A stretch of 64,000 nt of DNA from Brienomyrus brachyistius (GCF_023856365.1 NC_064534.1:11180536-11244535), one strand, 5' to 3'. Shown: positions 47,726-61,154, counted from the stretch's first letter. Made by a program: numbers and translations. The notes: generated by a model not told the origin, from the letters alone.

Positions 47726-48894
47726 ACTAAATTGGCTCTATAGCTGGCTATGGTTTTTGGTTATGATTCCTAGCAGAGCGCTCATGTTTGTAGCTAATAT
47801 TGAGCCTTCTGGGCAACTAGCGGCCAGCTGCTGGCCTAACGAATGTTACCCATATGTTAGATGGGTCCATCCCTGGGGACTTGCCCATGACGGTTCTGGT
47901 GTGTCTGGAAAATACCGCTGGCCGCAGGACCCTGAGGAATACACTCATCAAAATACACTGACTGCAGGCTTTCTCCTGGTCCTGGGCTGGCCCACTCTGC
48001 CCGCGAGAGGTGATTAAAACCTGAGTAAATGCTATTGATTTCCCTTTTCGTTTCTCCACCGCACGCAGACAGCTAACTATTGCTGGGCCTCGGCGATACA
48101 GATGAACAAAGAGTTTTTCCACCACAAATGTTTGTGTTGTTATTTTTCTGGAAATTTGCGATGATTACCAGCAGCGCATTCTGGGAACTATTTTTAATGG
48201 TGAGAAGTGATTACTCAGATATTACTCTGATATTACTCAGATATTACTATATTGCTAAGTTATTCCTTTATTTTAAGTCATCTCATCCAAATGACTGGTT
48301 ATCGGCATGTTTTAATAGAAATGTCCTGTTTTTAATATAAATTGTATCAAGCCTTCCCGTAGGTTTACGTTACTGTCAGATGTTACTTCACATCCCTGTT
48401 CAACCTGGTCAGTCTCTCTGTTTTAAATAACTGCTTCTCAATTGAAAATAATCATAAACTTATTCCTGGCAGCCACGGCCAGTAGTCCCAGCTCCATATT
48501 GACGGTGGTTTCCACACTCCCAGTGTAGTAGTTTGACCGGAGGTTCAATTCTCATGTTTTATGCATAGTCACGTGCTAATATGAGATGCTTTGTATAAAG
48601 TACAGACTGTCGGCCTTGCTGTTTGAAAGACATGGGGGTGGGTCCATAGTTACATAAGAAATCAAAATATTCCACAGCCTCATTTTTCAGGAGTTATTGG
48701 AGTTAAATAGCTGAAATTCTTGTGAAGTTTGCCAAGGGTGAAGCACTAGATCCCTTCCTCAGATTTGACCCAGGAGACAAATATCGTTACCCATGGCATC
48801 ACTGGTGAGGAAAGTTTTGGTCAGATAGCTCTCTGGATATTCAGAACCATTCCAAACATTCCGAACCTTTGTGAGTATGAAAACTGGGAATACT
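47726..48894. other. Intron sequence, no gene seen
   Basis: No exon recognised. A small tandem of ATATTACTC-type units lies at about 48212-48250. Confidence 0.4.
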
Positions 48895-49140
48895 GGCATG
48901 TTCGATCAGAGTCCATTGTGAATGATGGAATGTCTGCATAAAGGACACCTAGGAATTAGAAGGCTGATCTGAGTCCAGTGCAAAGGGTAGCGTGTCTGAT
49001 TAGAGAATGCCGGGAATCCTGAGATGTCTGATCAGAGTCCTCTGTGGATTCCAGAGATGTCTGATCAGAATCCTCTGGGAATGCAATGACATCTGATCAG
49101 AGCATTCTGGGAAAACTGGAATGTCTGATCAGAGCAAACG
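48895..49140 (+). repeat. Degenerate tandem repeat, TCTGATCAGAG-containing
   Basis: The word (T)CTGATCAGAGTCC or close variants recurs at about 48904, 49027, 49062, 49090 and 49125, each followed by a segment like TCTGGGAATNC and a short AGATGTC. Unit length is about 35-45 bp and copies are diverged. Confidence 0.6.
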
Positions 49141-50468
49141 TGCCCAGGTTGCCTTTGCAGGGTCTGTGGCTTCGCGAAACTCATCTAAACAGCAAACGTC
49201 TCTGGAGTGAGCGAAGACGGGACGATGAATAAACATCAGCCGAATCCCATTTAGCCACCAGACCCCGGAGTGTCCCTGTGGAAATAGTACCTGGCGCACT
49301 GGGACAGAGACAGAGCTGTGCTACGGCAGCCCATCAGCATGTAGAGCCACACCTAGCCACTGCAGGCTGCCAGCTCCCCCCATATATCACCCTCGCGGGC
49401 ATCAGAGTCACTCTATGAACTAAAGGCTCATGTGTCCTGGAGGCTGGACAGCAGGTGGCGTAGCGGCTTAAGAAGTTGGACTTTTGGGAACAAAGTACTG
49501 CCGAATGATGCAATAACAAAGATAGGAAGGGTCTGAATAATTCCCTAATGTGCCCAAAGTATGCGTAGACGCACATAAAAAAAATATATAAAATTACATC
49601 ACCATGGGTAGGGTATGAGGTCACATCCCTGGGCTACCGAGCTGTCAAGGGATTTAAACTTATTCACTCCAGCAAAATTGTCCAGCTGTATAAACAGATA
49701 ATACTAGTAGTTGCTTTGGATTAATGTGTGCTGAGCAACATTCTGTTTTAGCTTAATTTGGCTAAATTTATTTATTTTTTTATTCGGAGCCTCTTCGGAT
49801 GTTCTTATCTGTTGAACAACTAAATAATGTAAGGTGTAAAGTTTTAAGTAAATATTTTGCCCATATTTCAGCCTATAATTTTTCTTAATACTTTGTTGCA
49901 TTCTCAAGAGGTTTAGTGCTATTTTGAGTAACCCTTCTCTTTGCTGCTGAATGAAAACCAAAGTGCACATGAACTAAGAAGCGGTGAACTTCTAATAAAG
50001 CACTTAATTCTGTGTCAGATGCTGGTGACTGTCTGTGGTGGAATCTGAACTGAAATGGTGATAATGATGATCATAACGACAACGATGGCGTTTAAGGTCT
50101 TGAGGGTGACTTGTTTCTGTGTCCTACAACTCCCCCCCCCCCCCCCCCCCCCGATAGAAAAGTTCCAGGAAATTGAAAAAGCCGAAAGTCCGCTTAGGCT
50201 TTGCACCGATGAGGAAGTCAGTAGTCCCTTGTCTAACAGATCGGCTCTTATTGACATATTGAAAAAAGGCATGATGAATGACTATTGACTGTTCTTAAAA
50301 TTGGGCGGCTTCATGAAGACATACTTTGCAATATAATCTTGGGAATGTTGCTACATTCACAAATTGAACCATACCTGCTTTGAATTTTTGGATTTATTGT
50401 TGTACTTTAATGCCTGTTTATTGTTATATATTATGTCATAAAAATTTTCTGTTATTAGTTAGTAGATC
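49141..50468. other. Intron sequence with an unexplained open stretch
   Basis: No established gene. It contains a C run at 50131-50152 followed by a protein-like open stretch (50153-50287, listed separately). A word close to a CTCF core (ACAGCAGGTGGCGTAG) lies at about 49448-49463. Confidence 0.4.
50153..50287 (+). other. Coding-like stretch of unknown identity (possible exon or pseudo-exon)
   Basis: After a run of about 22 C and GATAG, a frame of about 44 codons runs to a TGA at 50285-50287. It is rich in charged residues (EKFQEIEKAESP..., then TDEEVSSPLSNRS and DILKKGMMNDY at the end), quite unlike the repeat-derived frames elsewhere. The C tract plus TAG looks like a strong pyrimidine tract and 3' splice site, so this could be the last exon of a nested gene or a retrocopy remnant. 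I do not recognise the protein, and a chance frame of this length is possible. Confidence 0.25.
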
Positions 50469-50625
50469 AGAGTTTCTCGGCCCAGTTCTTGTAGATCCTC
50501 AGACAGACCTGGTACAAACTATCAGGAACACCGAATGCCTTGTATAGGAATGTCGGGAGCTGGGAGGGAGCAAAAACGTGGACTGCCTGGGGTTCCCCAA
50601 AGACCAGGTGGAGAAACACCGAATT
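50469..50625. mobile_element. Short inverted-repeat element (MITE-like)
   Basis: The left side AGTTTCTCGGCCCAGTTCTT...GATCCTCAGACAGACC is mirrored on the right by ...GACTGCCTGGGGTTCCCC and CCAGGTGGAGAAACACC. Reverse complementing the right side gives GTTTCTCCACCTGGTC and a CCCCAGGCAGTCC block. Arms are about 40-50 bp. A related half-element is at about 36785. No coding capacity. Confidence 0.6.
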
Positions 50626-51996
50626 AAAACTCATTTAACCTCCATGCCAGTGTGCACCTGCTACTTTTCAGAGAAGAATGTGCACAAGCCTTCCGCATGG
50701 AGTGTAGTGTTCGTCGGTGTGCGCTCTGGGATGATCTGAGATGATCTTCTGCGTTGGCATGATGCAGACATCCTGCTAGATAAGCTGCTCCTCTCAAGAT
50801 GTCCCATTCACATTCATTGTTAGATGAGCATGAGGGTGAGACATAACTTAAATATTAAAAGAAAAGACCTTGGAAGGATGACTGATTTGGTTCATAAGTG
50901 TATAAACGAAGAGAGCATGTGATCAGTAGAGCCGTGATCTAAGAATAGATTTTACAATTACGGTAGAAAATACTTTTACAAGTGCGGGTTCATAAATGTC
51001 TTAGGTAAGCTGACAGGATTTGTAGCTGGGGTCAGAAGTCAGGAATCATGCTGAGCTAAGCCCAGGACTGTTACACATGCACTCCTGACATGGCCAAATG
51101 ACTGGACAGGATGGGCCAAATGACTTGCTCTCATTTCTACATTATGTTCTTATCTTCCTACATTTTTAAACAAGCATGAATTATTTGACTCGCTGCAAGA
51201 TTTCGCGTCGTGGTTTTTTAAATTTTAAGGTCTAATTTCCTCCCATTTATCATATTTATTTGATTTATTCGCGGCCCGCGTGCGGCTGATTAACCGCCGT
51301 AGCCCCGGATGCGCGTACGGCGACTCGCCAGACCTGACCTTCCCATAGAAACGACGGGCTTTGATTGTAAACAAGTGCCTTGTGCATTCGCAGCAGTGAA
51401 ATGCGCCTAAAAGTCAACGAAGAATACTGCCATTATGTGTTTTATCACCACAAAATAAAACTGAAACTTGTGCAGTTTGTGTAGGAATTCAAAGGCTGGT
51501 AAGAACATGAATGGAAAACAATGAGGCTGGATTTTTACTGTAGCATAAGTTAGGAGTTTACCCATTTATACATCTAGGCTCTTATGAAATGAAAATAGGT
51601 TAAGCGTTAGTGTTCAAAGGTACAGCAGCTATTTTTCTCCAGCATTTTTCAATGGCAACCTTTGGGTTCCCCCCAACCATTAAATGACCTGAATTCCTCC
51701 AGAGAGAAAACAGGTAGAAGTGTCCAGGCGTGTGAGCCGTGCCGACTCTGAGCGCAGGTACATGTGTTCGCAGTGGGCTTCTGTCATGGCTTCCCAGCAT
51801 GCACCAGAACCGGGGCGAGCCGCTCACCTCTGACCTCTCTCTGTGCTGGAGGAGACAGGGTCGTTAATATTCATGCCGAAACCCCCCACTTGATGGAGGC
51901 ACCGTGAGTGCCGAGGTGTTGCTAAGGGCAACGGCGTTCTGGTAGGCTCTTTCCATCATACTTGACCACCACACTCCTTCACACCCCTGAAACCCA

Positions 51997-52045
<49 letters not shown>

Positions 52046-53309
52046 GTAACATGACCACAAATATGCACATGTGCCCTCACAGTGGCTCACTAAAAATGCA
52101 TGTATACCTACCCACACAGACTTAAACCTCAGTTTCTATTTTAGACAAAAAGCTGAGGTTTTAGTTTTCATTTCGCACATTCATTTTGTTATTCTCTTTG
52201 TTGTTCTGTGAACCGGGCAAAAAAGCTGAGCAGAATATTTGTTACACGCTCCAAGAGTACAGTATAACAAATACTACTGAATCTATTTAGCTTTTGTTCT
52301 CCCTTCATATAGAACAGTTTATCGTGCCAGACAGCTTCCCTTCAGAGCAGCCAATCAGCTTTGCCCCTGCCCTAAGCTCAGAGCAGCCAATCAATTCATG
52401 CCGGACCAAAGTGCACACCTGTAGAACACAGCGATATGACAGACAGGCGAGTCCTCGTGGCAACTGGAGCGAGATCTGCTAACAAGCCAAAATTGTGTTT
52501 CTGTCTGAGTGGAGTGGGTGGGATGATTCTGATTTCGGTGAGCCGCGTTTCCGCCGATAGACACGGACTGGGAGGAGCAGGATGTTCGGATGATGCTGAC
52601 ATTCTGCAATTACAGTATTTCTTAGCTTCACTTTCGTCTAAAGTGACACGCATGGGTAAATACACTTTACAAAAAACGCTATTTCGCACTTGTTTACACA
52701 AAGGAATATACACAGAAAAACAAACCCGGCACTTTGCTTAATGGTGCCGTGATGGGCGGTTGTTCTGAGGCTGTAACCTGCCTTATACCTTATGCGTTTT
52801 GGAATGATCTCTCAATCATCATGACTTGAAAGAGGGAAGCTCAGTTTGTATGACTTTAGATAAATGCACCAGGAAAGAAAGTCACCAATACAATGAAAAT
52901 ATAAGGAACATCCTCTGAGCTTGAAGTCTCAAGGTGTCTATCTTGCGACTGCAAAACTAGTGAGACTTACCAAGCAGTGGGATTAGCGTGATAAAGGGAA
53001 TACCTGAGACGCGAGCGGAGGGAGCGAGCGCCATATCTCCGCCACTCCGCTGCGCCTCCGGGCTCCTTTGTGTTTTCGGTTGTTGTGTGCCACTCAAGTC
53101 CAATAGCCGCTTTCCGGGAATCGGTTCGGCAAAGCCACAAAAACCGAACTGCCATGAATATGGGGCCCACGTAGCGATGTTTCTTCTTAAGTGTTTGTGC
53201 TTTTGCTTTTAACGTTTTCTCTCTGAGAGTGCCTCACCGCATCGCCTTTTTATAAGGAAGCCCGGCTGATCTCTGTGCGGAAGTGCAGCTGCTTGCTGTA
53301 GACTCTTCT
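50626..53309. other. Intron sequence with a (CA)n tract and a SINE-like tail
   Basis: No exon recognised. The segment 51010-51165 ends in GGATGGGCCAAATGACTTGC and TACATTATGTTCTTAT, which resembles the 3' part of an old vertebrate SINE. A pure (CA)n tract lies at about 51998-52041. A short duplicated phrase (CAGAGCAGCCAATCA) occurs at 52345 and 52380. Confidence 0.4.
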
Positions 53310-53429
53310 AGAGCTAATGCAGGCTAAGTATTGTGAACTGGAGCTAATGCCGGCTGAAAGCAGTCTGCAGGAGCTAATGCTGGCTGAGATCAGTATGCTA
53401 AAGCTAGTGCTGCCTAAGTGCTGTGTGCT
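53310..53429 (+). repeat. 30-bp tandem repeat, four diverged units
   Basis: Four consecutive 30-bp units begin at 53310, 53340, 53370 and 53400. Each has the form (A/G)GAGCTAATGC(C/T/A)GGCT followed by a variable half; the fourth is the most diverged (AAAGCTAGTGCTGCCTAAG). The multiple-of-three length keeps a plus-strand frame open, so that frame is a repeat artefact. Confidence 0.8.
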
Positions 53430-56400
53430 CAGCGCTAGTATGTTCTGTAGCACGTCCTTCCTGTTAACAAGACCAGCTAAATCCTCATTCAGGATCTTTA
53501 CAGACATGCAGCATGTACTTTTACATTGTTTATATTACTGTCGCATCCATATCAGTTTTATCTGTAATCGGCAGGGATGCCAACTTCGGTCAGCTGGCTG
53601 AAGTTAGATTTTCACAGATTTAACTGTTTTATTGCCTGTATTACCAGTAGGGTTTGCAAACTGCCCCAGTGCTTTTGGTGGTCTATAACGGAATAATATC
53701 GGTTTGCCGTAAGATGTGAGAGTGTGAATGCCATGCCAGATGCTTGACAGTAGGAAACCTGGAATCGGTGGTCAGTATCATGGTATTTAAGGGCACAAGC
53801 ATGAAAAACTTGAATCACCGTGGTAACCCTTTCTCTGGGCCTCAGGGGTCAGTTCACGTTGTGGTTGGCCATGCTCATCATTTGCCAGTAATTGTTGTAC
53901 TCTCACTGCTACTAAAGACACATATTTCACTCATCAGCCAACAAACACTCCTCTGGACTTCTTTGCATTGCCATCATCCATTTGCATTTGATGAATATCA
54001 AGAGTTATATTATGGAATGCAACTAGATGGATGTTTCTTCCAGGCTTTCTCACTTGTGATTTTGCACCTCAAAATCAAATGTTGCCCTAGGCGACTACCT
54101 ATGTCACTTATAGGACGGGTCGGCCCTGAATGTAAAAAATCAGAACCGACTAATCCGTGTTTTTAGAACTGGCGGAAATGCTGGAAAAATAAATGAAAGT
54201 GGAAGCGTTAATCTGAAGCAGCACACTCATTGGATTTATAATAACAAATGTAACAATGTGTAACACAGCTGTCACAGAATATGACATTGCATATTTTATG
54301 CTAAAATTGTTAGCTTGGTTGATAGCTAAACAGAAAAATGTTAATCATTTGAGGATGAGTCAATATTGAAATATTTCAGATTTTCTATTTGTTTTCGGAA
54401 CAATTTGTCCATTGCTTTTCTGTTTTATGGTCACTTAGTCGTCTTCCCCTGCTGTTATCTAGAGTACACCATTTACAGCTGTCTGCATCACTGGATTATT
54501 TCTGGTACATTTAAGACATGGAGTTTAGGAGCCCGGTCACACTCAACTGAGTATACGGCTGCAGTCTGTGGCCCAGTTGAACCAAGACTGTTTTGGATGT
54601 GCATCATTACTGACTGAGTTTTTCTTATCTAGTGCTTCATCAGTTCCCTTGTTCTGCAACCTTTCATAGCCTGGTGGCAGAATATTCCAGACTTAGGCAG
54701 TGGTGAAATCCTCGCTAGGTGTCCGGTGAACAAAATGGCTGCCGCCGTGCCCCACAGTGAGAACTCGCTGTGTGGGGGGGGCTGGGGGACCGGCCAGTGG
54801 TGCTGACTCACACCTCCTGGGAGTGCTTCAACTGGGCTGGAAAGGTCAAGAAGCACCGAGGCCCAAGTCCTTGTGTAGCAGTGATGGAGGCACTATTGAT
54901 TTCAATCACCTCAACTAGACACACGCATGATTGCTACTGCCAGGCAATGATTCTGAAAATAACTGCTTCTCCAATAGTCATCATTTATTTAGTCACGGAC
55001 TAGAGGCGCTGCTCTTCTGTATTTGTCTGTAAATTCAGTGGTGACTATATCAGTGGCAGTGCCTTTTCACGCTGCCCTCATCTGAAATATGGAAGTTGAA
55101 TCTGTTTCCATTTCATTCTTTAGGCCATTCCATCCAGGTGGGGGTGGTGGATTGGTGTGCTTAGTCCACCTCCAGTGCGAGATCCCAGTGCTTACTGTAT
55201 CAAAGGCATCTTTGATATACAAACCACACTCACTGGGTTAGCCTCAGGCCGTGCTGTTTCCTCTATTGATTCTTCTGTTTAGCTCCGAGTATTATACCAG
55301 TATTGGGAGCACTAAGTCTGAATTAGCCAGTGAATGATAGCGACTATAATTGTTATGCAACACTGGGGAAAAAGGCAAGATTCAATAGTGGGTGATTTAA
55401 GGGTGCTTTGAAGTCGTCACCTCGCTGGGCTCTCAAATGCATTTTCATGGAGGAACAGTAAACGCAGAGCCTGCGCGTTACGGGGAAAGTCCCTGAATGG
55501 ATGTTTGATCTTGTCTAAGAGTCCCACTGCTTGTCTCAGATTAATTCCTGTGGTCTCCGATGTCATGTTGTCTAAGACCATTTCTTGTGGTCTCCGAATC
55601 CCTGTTGTAACGGGCCCCGCTGCTCCTTTGTTGCGATTAAGAGTGCAGGTCCCCTTCAGTACCATGCCGGAATAGTGTAAAGAAGTAGTTGGCAGAAAAG
55701 CTACCGTTTGTGGATACCTCCACTTAAAGCCGACGCAGGCTGTGCACCTGCCTGTGAGGTTCTGATTTGTTAGTACAGCCTGCCTAAGTGACTGGCGCCA
55801 TCACTGCTGCTCATTTAAAGGTTTTCCTGCCTCCCTCAAATGCAAACACCAGCTCATGCAATACTGGCCTAATAAGCATCTTTATATTGATCTGCATACA
55901 TTTATGTTCTCTAGGTTAATTAAGTAGCTGCTGCCTCTCGGGTTTTGTTTATGGGGAAACAGTTTGCGGTTTCAGAGCCGTGGTGTTAAGGTGGCGCTGT
56001 GACCTGTCATGATGGCATTGTGTTTCTGCAGGCGTCGGTATCCACAGTGGAATCTTACGTGCATGTGCAAGGCCTCGAGAAGCATACCATATGCTAGGCG
56101 GCTGCCTGCTTTCGGCCCACACGCAGTAAATATTATTTTGTTGTCATGCTTGCTTCAGGTAATTATTGGTAATTATGCATTCATTATGCAGTTTATCAGT
56201 GGTGACAAAAATGTACCGATAAATGTACTCAAAGCTCAGGGTAAGCGCAGTATAAACAGTGCAGTATTGACATTATGCACGTTAGTATATACTGCTGTAT
56301 ATACTCCAGATTCTTTCATAAGCAGTGACATTACAAATGTGAATATGATTTGCAATCTGTGTAAGCTGAATAATTCATAAAATGTTAATGTCAGACCACA

Positions 56401-56529
56401 AGCCGGGTTGACCAAGTGTTTATGTAGCACTGGGTTTGATACAACATATTGCAGTACATGCCGAATCAAGTACCCTTGCTATGTAAAACAAGCTTTAAAT
56501 ATGCAAGCAGCCTTTTTATTGCACAGAAA
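53430..56529. other. Intron sequence, no gene seen
   Basis: No exon or mobile element recognised. The block about 55780-55960 is AT-rich, repeat-free and contains TTAATTAAG and TAATAAGCAT, compatible with a regulatory element (inference). The 53744-54166 open frame (140 codons) has no recognised domain. Confidence 0.4.
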
Positions 56530-57912
56530 CCGTGAGCAACAGGGTTTGGCCTCAATGATAGGCTACACCTTAAAGAACAGGGTTTAGCATCTTGGATCTG
56601 CTACAATATGAGTAACATGGTTTTGCATCCTGTATGTGCTACACTGTGAGTAACAGGGTTTAGCCTGTGGGATGGGCTACACTGTGAGTAACGGGGTTTA
56701 CCTGCTGGATGTGCCACACTGTGAGTAACGGGGTTTAGCCTGCGGGATGGGCTACACTGTGAGTAACAGGGTTTAGCCTGCGGGATGGGCTACACTGTGA
56801 ATAATGGGGTTTAGCCTGCAGGATGTGCTACACTGTGAGTAACGGGGTTTAGCCTGCGGGATGTGCCACACTGTGAGGAACGGGGTTTAGCCTGCGGGAT
56901 GTGCTACACTGTGAGGAACGGGGTTTAGCCTGCGGGATGTGCTACACTGTGAGGAACGGGGTTTAGCCTGCGGGATGTGCCACACTGTGAGTAACGGGGT
57001 TTAGCCTGCGGGATGTGCTACACTGTGAATAACGGGGTTTAGCCTGCGGGATGTGCTACACTGTGAATAATGGGGTTTAGCCTGCGGGATGTGCTACACT
57101 GTGAATAACGGGGTTTAGCCTGCGGGATGTGCTACACTGTGAATAACGGGGTTTAGCCTGCGGGATGTGCTACACTGTGAATAATGGGGTTTAGCCTGCG
57201 GGATGTGCTACACTGTCAGTAACGGGGTTTAGCCTGCGGGATGTGCTACACTGTCAGTAACGGGGTTTAGCCTGCGGGATGTGCTACACTGTGAATAACG
57301 GGGTTTAGCCTGCGGGATGTGCTACACTGTCAGTAACGGGGTTTAGCCTGCGGGATGTGCTACACTGTCAGTAACGGGGTTTAGCCTGCGGGATGTGCTA
57401 CACTGTCAGTAACGGGGTTTAGCCTGCGGGATGTGCTACACTGTCAGTAACGGGGTTTAGCCTGCTGGATGTGCTACACTGTGAATAACGGGGTTTAGCC
57501 TGCGGGATGTGCTACACTGTGAATAACGGGGTTTACCTGCTGGATGTGCTACACTGTGAGTAACGGGGTTTAGCCTGCGGGATGTGCTACACTGTGAATA
57601 ACGGGGTTTACCTGCTGGATGTGCTACATTGTGAGTAATAGGGTTTAGCCTGCGGGATGTGCTACATTGTGAGTAATAGGGTTTACCTGCTGGATGTGCT
57701 ACATTGTGAGTAATAGGGTTTAGCCTGCGGGATGTGCTACACTGTGAATAACGGGGTTTACCTGCTGGATGTGCTACATTGTGAGTAATAGGGTTTAGCC
57801 TGCGGGATGTGCTACACTGTGAGTAACAGGGTTTTGCGTCTTGAATGTGCTATACTCAGAGTAACGGTTTAGCCTTCCGGATGTGCTATGCTGTGAGTAA
57901 GAGGGTTTAGCC
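56530..57912 (+). repeat. 38-bp minisatellite, about 36 units
   Basis: The largest tandem array in the window. The typical unit is 38 bp: GTGAATAACGGGGTTTAGCC then TGCGGGATGTGCTACACT. Subtypes differ at the start (GAATAAC, GAATAAT, GAGTAAC, GAGGAAC, CAGTAAC) and some units lack AG in TTTAGCC, giving 36 bp (TTTACCTGCTGG). Subtypes cluster: GAGGAAC units around 56870-56970, CAGTAAC units around 57210-57450, 36-bp units mainly after 57530. Edge units are decayed. Confidence 0.97.
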
Positions 57913-60900
57913 TCCTATACGTATATACTTTGAATGTGATTAACTTCCTGTAAATTGTATACTGCACTGTGAGGATATGCTATTCTGCATTACTAGCATG
58001 TTACCACCTGTACAAATTCCATGGTGAACAATGTTAGACTTACTTACAATGTTATACTTTTCTTGCACGGTAACAGTCTTCGGTGCTGGAGACTGGGAGA
58101 GCCTATGACAGGTAAAGAACTCCGAGCAGTAGGCTGATTTTCCTTGGTTTTACACAATTGATCCCTATGAGGTCATCTTCAGTTGCTGGATGTTGTGCAT
58201 AAATCAGCCCTGAAGCACTGAATTCCATCCTGCAGAACCGTCTATTATATAGTTCCTTAACAGGCACAGTAGCTAATTTCTTCACCTTCACATTGTGATT
58301 TACCACAGTGCTCCTTTTCCTAAATGCTGAAAGACCCTGTTTCCTATATCTGTTGTTTCTTTACACAAGTTAGTTTTTAAATAATTGAACTCCTTTAACC
58401 TCAAGACTGTTTGATTTTGTGGGTGGATTAGATGGTCAAGTGTATTGAAACAAATTTTCAAAGGAGAATTTTAAAAATTTTTTTAATGAAAAAGAAGAAT
58501 CACTGAGGTTGTAGCAGGTTTGCATGTATGTGTTTTAGGAAGAGAGGACAAAGGTAGACGTTTCAATGGGCACCCTTCTCCCATCCTTTATAAAAACAAA
58601 TAGTGTTTTCAAGTGATCTATTTTTTCAATCAAATAAGTGGACACAGTTAATTGAAGTCAGGCTTTCTTAATTATTTTTGTCTGAGTTCATTAGCTCTTC
58701 CCGTTTGGTTGTTGTTAATTGAAATTGATCAGGCCTTCAAACAAAATTGTTTTTACACTTAATTAAATCTTAAATGAAAATATTTGAAAATGTTAGCATC
58801 AGCCACCTAATTGTCAGTTCCTGTTTATCAGAAGAGGGCTGGGGACATAATCATGAGTGACACCATTTTTGATAAATACAACACCATGTTATTGCAACAA
58901 GAGGAGAGGCAATCACAGCTGGGGAAAAAACATCAAGTGTCCTTCATATGTGTCTTGTATCCTTCATACATGTACTTGCCCAAGTGTATAATTAAAATTC
59001 TGCACACTGTTCATGGATGTAAGCAATTTTCCATTCAGAGAGTATTTCGTTAATTGCATGTTTTGGTGACCACAAGCTAAGTTGTTTTTTTGAAGCACTT
59101 GTAGGTAGCGATTGCTCTTTTGATTTCAGTCAGCTTCCGCCCCAGGTCTCTGGGCTCATTCTATAACTCCAGCACTTGACTCTTACTAACACAACATGGC
59201 TGATTCTGATATCCCTGATTTAAACAAACCCTTTCTGGTTACTTTGTAATTAACTTATTTATGAACCAGACCTGGGCAAAGAAAAATGATTTGAAATGTA
59301 TTTTTTATATACAAAGTTATAATACTTAATAATTACATTAGTAGCTTTAAATGTAAAACTTTTAAAATCTATAATACATAATTTACAGAATTAAATTATG
59401 ATTTGCATAGTTTAAGTAGTCAAATATATGTTTTAAAAAATATAAATATAAATTGAATAAATAATAATCTGTTTAATATTACATTTATCATATGAATATT
59501 AATGCATAAGGTAGAACTAATTATAATATCAGTACATATACAGTATATATATATATCAAAGCTTATCATGTGATGATTAACTGAGGGTTTCAAATTATAA
59601 CAAAAATGTTTACATTTAACTTTATATTTTCAATATTTGGAACCATTTTAAGAAATACAAATTAGAAGAAACTACTGAAGAAAGTGTTTTGTACACTTTT
59701 AGAGTAAATTATTTGTATGGAATATGATGACAGCAGATACCTACAATCATTAAATATTTACATCAAATGCAGTAAAGCTATGAATAGCTGAAGCATTATC
59801 TTTTTTTTTTGTTATACGATCATTATTGCTGGTTACAATGGTTGCAGCTTTTGAGTGTTTACCTAATTGAACAAATGAATTATTATCATCATGGAGATTC
59901 TCCGATGACCATCTGAGCAGTAAATTGCAGTAGGTTTTTAAACAACCAGGGACAAATCATTTCTGCTTCATCATTATTTATTTTCACATAATATTTATAA
60001 ATTACAAGTTAATTTGCCCCAAGTGTGTATGAAGAGGGCTTAATGATGCGCTGTACTTTTTGCTGGCTTTACAAATGTTTAAATATTTTTAATATGTATT
60101 TATCGGCAAATAAACTTAAGTGTCATGCAGTCTTAATAATTCCCCCCCCCCCCATATCTCGTGTGGTTGGCTGTGCTGGGGGGAGCAGTGAACCAGCCAG
60201 ATGGCCCAGTGGGCTCACTGGTTCTGGCAAGAAACTGGACCCAAGGGAGGAGCTCAGGCTGGTTCCATCTGGTCCAACAGACACCAGCTGGCTAAGACAG
60301 GACTCTCAGAATCTTCATCCCTCCTGCAGTGGCCTCCTGCCTGTCACCACCAACCACTGTCTGTAAATACAAAATACTGTCGCTAATCATTAACCAGTAC
60401 CTGAGACCGCTAACCACTGAGTGCAAATACTAACCACTGCCTGTGACCGCTAGACAGCAGATACAGTCACTGGTCTTAATAGAAATGCTTGTTTATATCT
60501 GCTCTTATATGGAATGTGTGCCCTCTTATCGCAGTGATTTTCACTTCAATGGAAAGGAAAGAACTATTATCCAGGCTCAGGTCTGCTTTATCCCAGGATT
60601 GTCTCTGTACCTTGGGAAAGGGAACCTTGAAACATGCTGCAAAAAAAGGTACCTTAATCCAGGATTAAATCTTGGCTATGGCTGTATCCTAGATCCATCG
60701 GTTTTATTCATTCGACCTTTGGATTATTTGCAGAGCACGCTTGGAGGTGAATCATCGTACATCTGCTTTCTAAAGGCTGCTCAATATTCTCGATGGCTCC
60801 AAAAAGACTCAGAGAAGCATCAAGGCACCACGAATAATTTCAGTGGTACTGAGCAGTGAGCAACAGTGTAAGCAGAGTCACAGAACTCAGAGGTATAATG

Positions 60901-61154
60901 CATGAAGAAGATGCTGACAGTGCATTTAGACAACGACGAAATATTGAACAAGAGGAGTTAGAGTCTGATTCAATGTCTCACTTCCAACAGTAAAGTGACT
61001 AATTGGTAGTCAAAGGACTCCAAGCGGCTTGATTCATGTATTGTTGATGGTGCAGAGGACGTCCTGTGGTGACATTTATTTAATACAAATAAACGGAGTC
61101 ACAATGTTGGGTAAGGTTGCTGATTGTCCTTAACAGATGAGAATACCTCCAGTA
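57913..61154. other. Intron sequence, no gene seen
   Basis: Very AT-rich between about 58600 and 60120, without recognisable exon or repeat. A C run lies at 60142-60152. The 60443-60859 open frame (138 codons) resembles no family I know. The block about 58610-58760 is a candidate regulatory element. Confidence 0.4.

Noticed and set aside
56530..57912. CRISPR-like array or satellite centromere repeat
   Set aside because: No spacers, and at 1.4 kb it is far too short for centromeric satellite; an intronic minisatellite.
60443..60859. 138-codon + strand frame
   Set aside because: No recognisable domain and no gene context; possibly part of an unrecognised repeat.
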